This document shows positions 55,189 through 63,052 of a DNA stretch of 64,000 nucleotides, in pieces (position 1 is the first letter of the stretch; every line of letters begins with the position of its first letter). The notes beneath the pieces are model-generated. The model saw only the letters and a program-made list of their open reading frames with translations, ran no database searches and was not told the DNA's origin. Location of the stretch: assembly GCA_009929485.1 (NCBI GenBank), contig SAAJ01000006.1, forward strand, positions 1-64,000. Direction: 5' to 3'. The translations under genes and the position numbers were made by a program. This stretch comes from Negativicutes bacterium. GTDB taxonomy: Bacteria; Bacillota; Negativicutes; Anaeromusales; Anaeromusaceae.

Positions 55189-56492
55189 AGGTTCCGCCCC
55201 CTCAACAAGTCAAACAGATCTTCCGCTCCATGAGCAATACGCACATCGCAGCCGGCTTGTTCACTCACCTGGTCCAGCGTCATATCGTCGAGGAATATCT
55301 CCTCGCCCTTGCGCAGAGCCACTCCCGGCAGAATCAAGCGCTGCGGTCGCGCGTCTTCGCGTTGCAGCGCTTTTAAAATATCGCCGCCAGTCAAAAGGCC
55401 TGTCACCGTAATGGCTGGGCCGAAAAACTCATTTGCTACCTCTATTATGCGCACATGCTGCCATAAAGGTCCTGCCAGCAACGGCGCCAGCACCTTAGCC
55501 GCCGATGTTCCCGCTACAATCCAGGCAGTCTCTGCCGCAGGCTGCGTAGTTTGCACATCCTGCAGCTGCCGCGCCCAGTCCGTTAAGAAATCGCGCACCA
55601 TGCCGACGCCGTTTTCCAATTGCGGAAACCCTTCATAGGCCTCTTCTGTCGGCCAAGACCGACCTGCCGCCAAATAGAACTCATCTCCCAGAAAGACAAA
55701 CCGTGTTTGCGCCTCCTGGAGGAAACGCTCTTGACAACGAGCGACCTCATCAATAATCCTTCCTGCCTCTTCCGGCGTAAAGCCGCGCAGCTCCGCACAG
55801 CCCTGACGATGCTGCGTCAACCCTACCGGTACAATAGCCAGAGATTGCACGGCTGGATGCAAAGCATATAAATCAGCAATCGTTTTTTGCAGAACCTCTC
55901 CATCGTTGTATCCGGGACATAAAACCACCTGTGTATGCATTTCAATGCCAGCCTCCGCCAGCCGCTGCAGCTGCGGTAAAATTTCAGCCGCTTTCGGCTG
56001 ATTCAACATAGCGGCGCGCACGGCGCCGTCAGTAGCATGCACGGAAATATAAAGAGGAGACAAATGCAGGCGAAAAATACGCTCCCAGTCAGCCTGACGC
56101 ACATTGGTCAGGGTGATAAAATTACCATACAAAAAAGACATCCGGTAATCATCGTCTTTTACATAGAGGCTTTGACGCATCCCCGACGGCATTTGGTCAA
56201 CAAAGCAAAAAATGCAGCGATTGCCGCAACGCCGAATGCCGTCAAAAACAGCTTCATCAAACTCAATTCCCAGTTCTTCATTGTATTCTTTTTCAATCTC
56301 TACGACTTCATCTCCGTCTCCTGTCCGCACCGTCAGCACAACTTCTTCGTCGGCCACGGCAAAACTCCAATCGATAACATCCTCCATCGCCTGGCCGTTC
56401 ACCAAAAGAATTTCATGACCTGGCTGCAGGCCAATTTCTTCGGCAATGCTGCCGGGCTGAATCGAGGAAATGATGGCCCTGCGCTGTCCCAA
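55185..56492 (-). CDS. DUF512 family PDZ/radical-SAM protein
   Basis: 435 residues. An N-terminal PDZ-like domain (about 5-55, SIAEEIGLQPGHEILLVNG), a radical-SAM CxxxCxxC site (CGNRCIFC near 92), and a C-terminal DUF512 region with FLGDEFYLAAG and a TGGDILKAL segment. The reaction is unknown. The family is frequently near der in Clostridia. Its overlap with cobO hints at a corrinoid link, unproven. Confidence 0.85.
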   Translation of the reverse strand: MGQRRAIISSIQPGSIAEEIGLQPGHEILLVNGQAMEDVIDWSFAVADEEVVLTVRTGDGDEVVEIEKEYNEELGIEFDEAVFDGIRRCGNRCIFCFVDQMPSGMRQSLYVKDDDYRMSFLYGNFITLTNVRQADWERIFRLHLSPLYISVHATDGAVRAAMLNQPKAAEILPQLQRLAEAGIEMHTQVVLCPGYNDGEVLQKTIADLYALHPAVQSLAIVPVGLTQHRQGCAELRGFTPEEAGRIIDEVARCQERFLQEAQTRFVFLGDEFYLAAGRSWPTEEAYEGFPQLENGVGMVRDFLTDWARQLQDVQTTQPAAETAWIVAGTSAAKVLAPLLAGPLWQHVRIIEVANEFFGPAITVTGLLTGGDILKALQREDARPQRLILPGVALRKGEEIFLDDMTLDQVSEQAGCDVRIAHGAEDLFDLLRGRNL

Positions 56493-56591
56493 AGCCTTTC
56501 ACCTCTCCTTATTGCTGCGCTTTATCGTGCAACACATATTTATTAATAATACCGTGTTCCAAGCATCCTTTCAAGTGCCGAAAAGCCATTG

Positions 56592-56625
56592 AAAAGACCA
56601 TGAACGCAACGCTTCATGGTCTTTA
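56592..56625 (-). terminator. terminator after the VOC gene region
   Basis: On minus, AAAGACCATGAA and TTCATGGTCTTT form a perfect 12-bp stem with an 8-nt loop, followed by TC and weak T content. It lies upstream of the DUF512 gene. Confidence 0.7.
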
Positions 56626-56659
56626 TCTCAAGCCTTTTCTAACAACACCCAGGCGCTGC

Positions 56660-56687
56660 GCGCCAAGATAGCCGCTCCGCTTGGCGC
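56660..56687. repeat. small inverted repeat downstream of the VOC gene
   Basis: GCGCCAAG (56660-56667) and CTTGGCGC (56680-56687) with a 12-nt GC-rich loop, in a GC-rich pocket (56650-56700). It resembles a REP-type hairpin but no second copy was found here. Confidence 0.4.
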
Positions 56688-56729
56688 CGCTGCCTCCTCA
56701 AAATCAAACCTCGGATAATGCTTTGCGCC

Positions 56730-57149
56730 TCACCGAGCCTGTCGAAAGGAATCATAGATTTTTTGATACTCCGGCGTAGCTGGAATAGTTTCATAAATAT
56801 AAAGATGAATTCCATTTGGATCATCCACGACAAAACTGCGCTCTCCCCAAGGCTTATCTTGCAGCGATTGCACAAGGGACAAGCCAGCTTCTTTTAAGCG
56901 CTGATACTCCGCCTGCACATCCGGCACTTCAAATGAAAGAATTGTACCGGTGCCGCAAAAGAATTCTCCTTCATCTCGGCGCGGCAAGGTAAAGCTCAAG
57001 CCGCTGGTCGGCATGCCTGGAACCATCATTTCCAAATACCAATCGCTTTCATACACTAATTCAAAATCAAAATAGTTCATATAAAATTCTTTAGATTCTT
57101 GCAGTTTATCAGTACAAAACGTTGCGTCCACCCGCGTAATTTTCATCAT
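56730..57149 (-). CDS. VOC-superfamily (glyoxalase/bleomycin resistance-like) protein
   Basis: 139 residues, one vicinal oxygen chelate domain: TRVDATFCTDKLQESKEFYMNYFDFELVYES, a central GTILSFEVPDV and C-terminal PWGERSFVVDDPNGIHLYIYE, the last holding the usual metal Glu/His positions. Substrate unknown. The start is taken as the ATG with AGGGGG nine bases upstream; a longer ORF reading back through the tRNA gene is rejected. Monocistronic. Confidence 0.85.
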   Translation of the reverse strand: MMKITRVDATFCTDKLQESKEFYMNYFDFELVYESDWYLEMMVPGMPTSGLSFTLPRRDEGEFFCGTGTILSFEVPDVQAEYQRLKEAGLSLVQSLQDKPWGERSFVVDDPNGIHLYIYETIPATPEYQKIYDSFRQAR

Positions 57150-57223
57150 ATCCGTTCGCCCCCTGGAATATTGTTTCTTATCTTTTATGAATTCCCTATG
57201 CACTGTCGTTTTCCCTGCCACGA

Positions 57224-57252
57224 CAAAAAAAAGCTCCCGTACACGGGAGCTT
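57224..57252 (-). terminator. terminator after tRNA-Val
   Basis: On minus, AGCTCCCGTGTACGGGAGCT is a perfect stem followed by TTTTTTTT, 12 nt after the tRNA 3' end. Confidence 0.88.
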
Positions 57253-57263
57253 ACTTTGTTAAT

Positions 57264-57340
57264 TGGTGGGGTTAAACGGGCTCGAACCGCTGACCTCATG
57301 CATGTCAAGCATGCGCTCTAACCAACTGAGCTATAACCCC
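57264..57340 (-). tRNA. tRNA-Val (GAC)
   Basis: On minus: acceptor GGGGTTA with TAACCCC, D arm GCTC/GAGC, anticodon stem CATGC/GCATG with loop TTGACAT (anticodon GAC), T arm with TTCGAGC, and an encoded ACCA end. All cloverleaf stems pair. Confidence 0.97.
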
Positions 57341-57353
57341 TAGGACAGTGGTA

Positions 57354-57383
57354 ATTATAATACGTGCAGCCCTTAAAAGTCAA
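57354..57383 (-). promoter_or_regulatory. promoter of tRNA-Val
   Basis: TTGACT (57378-57383) and TATAAT (57354-57359) on minus, 18-bp spacer. The -35 covers the stop codon of the YibE/F gene. Confidence 0.75.
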
Positions 57384-58519
57384 GGCTTTTTTGTTGATAA
57401 TTCGCACGCCATCACAGACGAAGGTTCTACAAGGAGAACGCCCGCCAACAAGGCCGTACATGGAGCGACCAGCACCACACCGATACTGCCTGTTAACGTG
57501 TGCAGTATTTCCGCCGCCACGTAGGTCAAGTTTAAAATATTAACCACCGGCGTCCCTTGGGCGATAAAAACCATCATCAACGCCATAAAGGAACCGCTGT
57601 AAGCCAAAAGCAGCGTTGTGGTCATCGTGCCGACTACAGCACGCCCGATATGCATGCCCGAGGCAATAGCCTCCCCGCGCTTCAAGTCCGGCCGCTTACA
57701 TTTCAATTCACCAACAGCTACGGCAATATCAACAGCCACGTCCATCATTGCCCCGGAAGAAGCCAGCATAATTCCCGCCAGAAACATTCTGGTCAGATCT
57801 AGCTGGGCATATCCCAGATGCAGTAAGGTCTCGGCATAAGGCAAAACCGCGCCGTGAACGCGAAAAAGCTGTCCGAATAAAAAAGCCAGCACTACAGCCC
57901 CCAACGCTCCCCCTAAGGTGCCGCAAAAAGCCGCTAAGGCAATGCGGTTAAAGCCGATAACCAATAGCGTAACCGTACCGACAATAGCCGCTACAACCAA
58001 GATGGATACAAATACCGGATCCCAACCAAGCAAGAACAGCGGCCACAGCACTTTCCACAAAGCTAAAACGGTAAATACAAAGGAAAGAAGAGCTTTCAGT
58101 CCTGTCCAGCGGGCATACCAGCATAAAAGCGCGGCAAAGAGGAAAAAGAGCAACCCTTCTGCATACAGGCGGTAATGATCCACCACGTTGGCGACCTGAA
58201 TTTCGCCTGCCGTCCCCTTCACAGCCACCAGAGCCGTATCGCCTAGAGCAAATATCTTATCCATTTCCAGCTTTCCCAACAGCGTATTGCTGCAAGTAAT
58301 GGTCTTGCCTTCATACGGACCGTCAGCTATTTGCAGCACAACCTCCTGCACGCCTGTGCGAACTACGCCTCGGGCGTATACGTGTTCATTATCAACGGAG
58401 AGCACGGCGCCCTTGGCCCGTATATAGCCGTCATCCTCCGGCGTAAACTGACTTGGCAGCCAGTATAAACCGAGGGACAGTAATAAAATAACGAAAACAA
58501 CCATGCGATCCCGTTTCAT
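57380..58519 (-). CDS. YibE/F-family membrane protein
   Basis: 379 residues. An N-terminal anchor, an extracytoplasmic beta-rich region (about 30-115) and then about seven to eight membrane segments. The YibE/F core is seen in ASSGAMMDVAVDIAVAVGEL, GMHIGRAVVGTMTTTLLLAYSG and TLTGSIGVVLVAPCTALLAG. Function unknown. Its start overlaps the alkaline phosphatase stop by 1 bp (TAATG), so the two are translationally coupled; a role in phosphate-related transport is only suggested by this. Confidence 0.85.
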   Translation of the reverse strand: MKRDRMVVFVILLLSLGLYWLPSQFTPEDDGYIRAKGAVLSVDNEHVYARGVVRTGVQEVVLQIADGPYEGKTITCSNTLLGKLEMDKIFALGDTALVAVKGTAGEIQVANVVDHYRLYAEGLLFFLFAALLCWYARWTGLKALLSFVFTVLALWKVLWPLFLLGWDPVFVSILVVAAIVGTVTLLVIGFNRIALAAFCGTLGGALGAVVLAFLFGQLFRVHGAVLPYAETLLHLGYAQLDLTRMFLAGIMLASSGAMMDVAVDIAVAVGELKCKRPDLKRGEAIASGMHIGRAVVGTMTTTLLLAYSGSFMALMMVFIAQGTPVVNILNLTYVAAEILHTLTGSIGVVLVAPCTALLAGVLLVEPSSVMACELSTKKP

Positions 58520-59997
58520 TATTTAGAAACACCCATAATATTCATCATTTTTTTCGCCACATCTGTATTATCATAATACCCGTCAAAAACGCCGCTGCCG
58601 GTTCCTTGGGCATACACAGGCACAGCCACGCCAGTATGAGCATAGGTGGTCCAGCCAATCCCCGCGCGCTGATTCAACAGATGAGTCACCGTTACAGAGA
58701 AGGGCTCGTAGGGTCCGTATGCCAAGGTAGTTTCTTCGTCAGCAGGACGTTTTTTGGGATCGATCATGCTGAAAGCCAACGCTTGAGCCAAACGATTTTT
58801 CTCGTAGGCAGTCAATTCATTCATGCCAAATTGGTTGGCCAACGCAGGCAGCCAGTCATCCAAATTGGCATTAGAAGCGCCTACTTGATCGCGGTAGGTT
58901 TTGATCTGTTTGTCAAATTCTTCATAAGACAAGGTCTGTCCGCCCAATTTACTGAAGAACGTCTTGTAACCAGTACCGGCAAAGCCAATGGTCATGCCGC
59001 CGGTCTCATGGTCGCCAGTAACGACAATCAATGTTTCATCCGGATGTTTGGCATAGAACTTCAGCGCTTCTGCAATGGCTTCTTCAAATGCCATGACATC
59101 CTTTACAGTTGTCGCCGCATCATTAGCATGGCAAGCCCAATCGACCTTGCCGCCTTCCACCATCATGAAAAAGCCGTTCTGATTATCCAGCACCTCAATG
59201 CCTTTGCGGGTAAACTCAGCTAAAGACACTTTTTCGCCACGGTCAATTTCATAGGACATGGCTTCTTCCGCCGCCAGGTTTGGAGCAATGGCAATCGTTT
59301 TGCCGCTGCCGCGGCCAATCTTCTGGATTTCTTCGATCGAAAGAGCTACTTGATAGCCTTTTTGTTTGGCAATATCCAGCAAATTAGGCTGGTCTTTTTT
59401 CTTGCCTGTAGGCGCCAACAGACCGCCGCCGGCAAAATAATCAAAATTGCTGTTAATCATTTCCTGACCAATTTCATAATAGTTTTTGCGAGTCGGTTGA
59501 TGCGCATAAAAAGCGCCTGGAGTTGCATGGTCCAAGGACACACTAGAGACAATGCCTACTTTCATGCCTTTTTCCTTGGCCATTTCCGCCATGGTTTTAA
59601 ACTTCACACTCTTTGTAGGATCCATGCCCAAAATGTCATTATTGGTTTTGTTGCCAGTCGCCAGTGCCGTTCCTGCGGCAGCTGATTCCGTAATGAATGT
59701 ATCCGCCGACTGCGTCCGCTGCACGCCCTGATGAGAAAAGGCGGTAAAATTCATAGGCTGCCTGCCCATAGGTCCGTTGCCATTCTGAGTCCCTTTGAAG
59801 ATTTCCGTAGAGTTAATCTGGCTCAATGCCATACCGTCGCCAATAAAGTAAAATACGTATTTCGCTTTTTTCCCATAGTAAGCCTGGTCATTGGCCGCGT
59901 CAGCCACTGCGTTAGTCTGCGGCATAACCAATGCCACCAAAATCGCCACCATCACCGCCAGCGCAGCACAGGGCATCAGCCATTTTTTCTTATTCAC
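58519..59997 (-). CDS. phoA: secreted alkaline phosphatase
   Basis: 492 residues with a signal peptide (KKK, hydrophobic 6-24, small-residue cleavage near 33). Alkaline phosphatase motifs: FYFIGDGMALSQI metal site, TESAAAGTALATG with the nucleophilic Ser, and VTGDHETGG. It hydrolyses phosphomonoesters outside the cytoplasm. The Ser-containing loop reads ESAAAGT, normal for the family. It is first of the pair with the YibE/F protein. Confidence 0.93.
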   Translation of the reverse strand: MNKKKWLMPCAALAVMVAILVALVMPQTNAVADAANDQAYYGKKAKYVFYFIGDGMALSQINSTEIFKGTQNGNGPMGRQPMNFTAFSHQGVQRTQSADTFITESAAAGTALATGNKTNNDILGMDPTKSVKFKTMAEMAKEKGMKVGIVSSVSLDHATPGAFYAHQPTRKNYYEIGQEMINSNFDYFAGGGLLAPTGKKKDQPNLLDIAKQKGYQVALSIEEIQKIGRGSGKTIAIAPNLAAEEAMSYEIDRGEKVSLAEFTRKGIEVLDNQNGFFMMVEGGKVDWACHANDAATTVKDVMAFEEAIAEALKFYAKHPDETLIVVTGDHETGGMTIGFAGTGYKTFFSKLGGQTLSYEEFDKQIKTYRDQVGASNANLDDWLPALANQFGMNELTAYEKNRLAQALAFSMIDPKKRPADEETTLAYGPYEPFSVTVTHLLNQRAGIGWTTYAHTGVAVPVYAQGTGSGVFDGYYDNTDVAKKMMNIMGVSK

Positions 59998-60035
59998 ATA
60001 ATCTCCTCCTACTATGTATTTTTTCTACCTCCTCT

Positions 60036-60078
60036 AGTATAAAAATTCTATGTAAAGTTCACGCTATGAAATTGTTAA
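60036..60078 (-). promoter_or_regulatory. phoA promoter with possible PhoP sites
   Basis: On minus, TATACT (60036-60041) has no good -35 at the usual distance. Upstream are TTTACA (60051-60056) and TTAACA (60073-60078), 22 bp apart start to start, matching Gram-positive PhoP half-site spacing (two helical turns). An activated, phosphate-controlled promoter would fit. Confidence 0.4.
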
Positions 60079-60088
60079 TTTTTAGTAA

Positions 60089-60121
60089 ATAAAAAAGCCT
60101 CCGTCAAAACGGAAGCTTTTC
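60089..60121 (-). terminator. terminator of the acyl-CoA dehydrogenase gene
   Basis: On minus, AAGCTTCCG and CGGAGGCTT pair around TTTTGA and are followed by TTTT. Confidence 0.82.
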
Positions 60122-60135
60122 TGCTGCCTATTGGG

Positions 60136-61269
60136 TCAATACAAAACCGCATTAGCAATAACTAAGCGCTGAATCTGGTTGGTCCCTTCATAGATCTGCA
60201 TAATCTTCGCATCACGCATATATTTTTCCGCCGGGTACTCTTTCGAGTAGCCATAGCCGCCCATAACCTGCACGGCATCCACGGTCACTTTCATAGCTAC
60301 ATCAGAAGCAAAGCATTTGGCCATTGCCGCTTCCTTGGAGTAAGGCATCCCCTGATCTTTGAGCCAGCAAGCCTTGTGCACTAACAGCCGCGCCGCCTCG
60401 ATTTGCATAGCCATATCGGCCACCATCGCCTGCACCAGTTGAAAAGAAGCCACTGGCTTATTGAACTGCTGGCGCTCTTTGGCGTATTTCACTGCGCAGT
60501 CCAAAGCCGCCTGTGAGATTCCTACAGATACGGCTCCCACCAAAGGGCGGGCCGCATCGAGCGTTTTCATAGCGAGTTTAAAGCCTTCGCCTTCCCGACC
60601 GATGCGTTGTTCTTCCGGTACTCGCACGCCGTCGAGAATCAACTCGCAAGTATCTGACGCGCATATCCCCATTTTTTCTTCTTTTTTCCCTACGGAAAAG
60701 CCTGGAGTTCCTTTTTCTAAAACGAAAGCTGTCAAACCGCGAATGCCAGCCGCTTTGCGTGTATTAGCAAAAACAACAAATATCTCAGCGTTGGAAGCAT
60801 TGGTAATAAAGCATTTATTGCCATTTAAGACATATTCATTGCCGTCCTTTACAGCCGACGTAACAACGCCCCCCGCATCAGAACCTGCATTGGGCTCTGT
60901 CAGCGCAAATGCCGCCAGCTTTCCTTCGTTCAATTTGTCAAAAAAGAACTTCTTTTGCGCATCCGTCCCTAACAGCAATACCGGATACGCCGCCAATGCA
61001 TTGGCAGCAATACTGGTAGCCACGCCAGCGCAGCCTTTGCCGATTTCCTCGTACAGCAGCGCTACTGTCATCGCGTCAAGTCCAGGACCGCCGTATTCTT
61101 CAGGAACAATCAAGTTCAACAGGCCCATTTCATGAAATTTTTCCTGCAAGCCTGGACGCATACCGCCTGCGGCGTCCATCTCTCCAGCGTATGGCGCAAC
61201 TTCTTTTGCAATGAATTCTTGGGTCATGTTTTTCAAGTCCACTTGATCCTGGGTCCATTGAAAACCCAT
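60136..61269 (-). CDS. acyl-CoA dehydrogenase
   Basis: 377 residues with the three-domain fold. Signatures: AFALTEPNAGSDAGGV near 120 and the C-terminal QVMGGYGYSKEYPAEKYMRDAKIMQIYEGTNQIQR, whose YEG Glu is the catalytic base. It oxidises acyl-CoA to enoyl-CoA with electrons to ETF. Chain length is not clear; short-chain (butyryl-CoA-like) is likely for an anaerobe. No etfAB next to it. AAGGAGGG precedes the ATG. Confidence 0.93.
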   Translation of the reverse strand: MGFQWTQDQVDLKNMTQEFIAKEVAPYAGEMDAAGGMRPGLQEKFHEMGLLNLIVPEEYGGPGLDAMTVALLYEEIGKGCAGVATSIAANALAAYPVLLLGTDAQKKFFFDKLNEGKLAAFALTEPNAGSDAGGVVTSAVKDGNEYVLNGNKCFITNASNAEIFVVFANTRKAAGIRGLTAFVLEKGTPGFSVGKKEEKMGICASDTCELILDGVRVPEEQRIGREGEGFKLAMKTLDAARPLVGAVSVGISQAALDCAVKYAKERQQFNKPVASFQLVQAMVADMAMQIEAARLLVHKACWLKDQGMPYSKEAAMAKCFASDVAMKVTVDAVQVMGGYGYSKEYPAEKYMRDAKIMQIYEGTNQIQRLVIANAVLY

Positions 61270-61364
61270 AAATACCCTCCTTGCCTGCCCGGCACGACGC
61301 TCCCCTCAGCAAGAGATTCAACCGTCTCTTCCGGCAATTGCCGCAATAGTATCTTTTTTCTTAC

Positions 61365-61393
61365 AGTATACATTAATTGGATATTTTTGTATA
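61365..61393 (-). promoter_or_regulatory. possible promoter of the acyl-CoA dehydrogenase gene
   Basis: TATACA (61388-61393) and TATACT (61365-61370) on minus with 17-bp spacing; the -35 matches only 4 of 6. Confidence 0.4.
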
Positions 61394-62140
61394 CCATGCC
61401 CCCAGCCAGGCCACTACCGCCGCTGCGCTTTCCTTAAAATGCTCGCTAAAACGATGATCCGCTCCTTCTAAAACCACTAGTTTACAGGGACCCTTGGCAA
61501 CATCCGCATAAGCGCAAGCCTGCTCTGCCGAAGCCAATTCGTCCTCTGTTCCATGCAAAACGAGCAAGGGCAATGAGCCCAACGCCGCCAACTTTGCCAG
61601 CAAGTTCAGCGTTGCAAAGCCGCCAATAAAATCCGGTTCCAAATGAAGGCTGCCCCATTCGTCCTGCAAATTCACGCTGCTTCCTTGCTGCAACTGCCTA
61701 TAAACTGCCAGGCCCAAAGCATTTTGAAAGGTCGCCTGCAAATCACTAGGAGTCGCCCATAAGCAAAGCCCCTTCACCCGCTTTCCCAGCTTGCTGGCTG
61801 CCAGAAGAGAGGCACAACCGCCCATACTGCGGCCTAAAAGAACCAATGACATCCAGCCTTGGCGCTGCATCCACCCGGTTACGCAAAGAAGTTCTTCTAC
61901 CTGCCTGTCCAAAGACTCACACGGCGTAAAATCAAAGCGAACTACGCCCATGCCTCTGGCGCTCACCTGCTCAGCCAATTCCACAGCCCGGCCATGTCCG
62001 TCCTTAGAACCGCGAAAGCCATGGCTCATTACCAGCCAAGAAGCCTCTTGCGCGGCTACGCCTTGCGGATAATGTACAACCGCCTGCAGCTCACGCCGCG
62101 GTCCGACAATACCTACTTCTTCCAATAACCTATTTTTCAT
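61373..62140 (-). CDS. alpha/beta hydrolase
   Basis: 255 residues. Nucleophile elbow LGRSMGGCAS (Ser near 108), Asp in VLHGTEDELASA (near 203) and His in GADHRFSEH (near 231) form the triad. An SHGFRGSKDGHGRAVELAEQ segment near 40 resembles oxyanion-loop positions of serine esterases of the FrsA/BAAT-like group. Cytosolic; substrate unknown. GAGAGGTG precedes the ATG. Confidence 0.85.
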   Translation of the reverse strand: MKNRLLEEVGIVGPRRELQAVVHYPQGVAAQEASWLVMSHGFRGSKDGHGRAVELAEQVSARGMGVVRFDFTPCESLDRQVEELLCVTGWMQRQGWMSLVLLGRSMGGCASLLAASKLGKRVKGLCLWATPSDLQATFQNALGLAVYRQLQQGSSVNLQDEWGSLHLEPDFIGGFATLNLLAKLAALGSLPLLVLHGTEDELASAEQACAYADVAKGPCKLVVLEGADHRFSEHFKESAAAVVAWLGAWYTKISN

Positions 62141-62188
62141 AGCACACCTCTCAAGCGCTTTCCTTACGGCAAAACGTATAAATTCTAA

Positions 62189-62213
62189 AAGGCAGGCCTA
62201 AGCCTGCCTTTAG
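62189..62213 (-). terminator. terminator after the 3D-domain gene
   Basis: On minus, AAAGGCAGGC and GCCTGCCTTT form a perfect stem with loop TTAG, followed by T-rich sequence. Confidence 0.85.
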
Positions 62214-62223
62214 TAAGTACTTC

Positions 62224-62829
62224 TTATAAAATGTACACCGTAATATGTCTGACGCCAAAATTGATAGCTTCTTGATGGCTGTCAAAAGCCAAGTCAATAA
62301 CATGGCCTTTAATGGCGCCGCCGGTATCATCGGCTATGGCAAAGCCGTATCCGGGAATATACAGTCTAGTCCCCAATGGAATTACATGCGGATCTACCGC
62401 CACTAAGCCCTTGTGCAGCAGATTACCGCGAGCTGTATAGCTGCCGCAGCCAGGGTCGAACCGTGAATACGCTGTAGCCTTCATATGCATAGACCGACCA
62501 AAACGCCCCGGCTGGTCTTGAGCCCTTTCAAGGGCGCTCAGCGTACCTGCATCAACCACTCCGGTCACTCCCAGGCCGCTCATGCTTTGAAAATCAGCAA
62601 CCGCCTGCCAAGTTTGCGGACCGAATACGCCATCCACAGCCGCAGCATAAAATCCCTGATTGGCTAAAAAATGCTGTATTCGCATGACATTTTCCCCGCG
62701 CATACCCTGCTGTACAACCTGGTGTTCTTGGCGCACCACAGGCGGCGCCGCCGTTGCCGCAAATACCGACGACAACATGCAGAAGAAGCCGCAGAACGCA
62801 AAAAACACAATTTGCTTTAAAAACCTCAA
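62224..62829 (-). CDS. secreted wall protein, PG-binding + 3D domain
   Basis: 201 residues from TTG (AGAGGTGA upstream). A signal peptide (about 1-25), a PG_binding_1 repeat (about 42-95: GMRGENVMRIQHFLANQGFYAAAVDGVFGPQT) and a C-terminal 3D domain with three key aspartates in IADDTGGAIKGHVIDLAF. The 3D domain is a double-psi beta-barrel like that of lytic transglycosylases (MltA, RpfB, SpoIID-linked YuiC). It probably remodels peptidoglycan. It is controlled by a c-di-AMP aptamer. Confidence 0.92.
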   Translation of the reverse strand: MRFLKQIVFFAFCGFFCMLSSVFAATAAPPVVRQEHQVVQQGMRGENVMRIQHFLANQGFYAAAVDGVFGPQTWQAVADFQSMSGLGVTGVVDAGTLSALERAQDQPGRFGRSMHMKATAYSRFDPGCGSYTARGNLLHKGLVAVDPHVIPLGTRLYIPGYGFAIADDTGGAIKGHVIDLAFDSHQEAINFGVRHITVYIL

Positions 62830-62853
62830 GCTGAATCACCTCTCTTTAAACTC

Positions 62854-62970
62854 CTGCCTCCGAGGTTAGCTGTCGGGTTCGGGTTGAAAAAGAGAGAGAA
62901 AATACCCTTCCGCCTAGGCGGATTCACCCCATAAGTTGGTTCCCCCGTACCATTACGATGGATTCGGCAG
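62854..62970 (-). promoter_or_regulatory. c-di-AMP riboswitch (ydaO/yuaA)
   Basis: Conserved blocks on minus: GCCGAATCC, GGTACGGGGGAACC, GGGGTGAATCCG, GGGT, CCCGAACCCG and CAGCTAACCTCGGAGGC. The family senses cyclic di-AMP and usually shuts off wall-hydrolase and osmolyte genes. The 3' end lies about 10 nt from the Shine-Dalgarno of the 3D-domain gene. Confidence 0.95.
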
Positions 62971-62979
62971 TACATTGTT

Positions 62980-63009
62980 ATCTTACTCCATTTCTTACCG
63001 CTCCGTCAA
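62980..63009 (-). promoter_or_regulatory. promoter upstream of the c-di-AMP riboswitch
   Basis: TTGACG (63004-63009) and TAAGAT (62980-62985) on minus, 18-bp spacer, just before the aptamer. Confidence 0.6.
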
Positions 63010-63052
63010 GGCTTGCTACTAGACACCCGCGTTGCGAAGCCGCCTTCGTCTT

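Noticed and set aside
56639-56875. Minus-strand ORF of 78 codons near the VOC gene end
   Set aside because: Out of frame with the VOC gene and overlaps it; no domain and no ribosome site.
57150-57308. Longer start for the VOC protein
   Set aside because: It reads back through tRNA-Val and its terminator.
60461-61135. Plus-strand ORF of 224 codons
   Set aside because: Antisense shadow of the acyl-CoA dehydrogenase; Ser/Pro-rich, no ribosome site or known domain.
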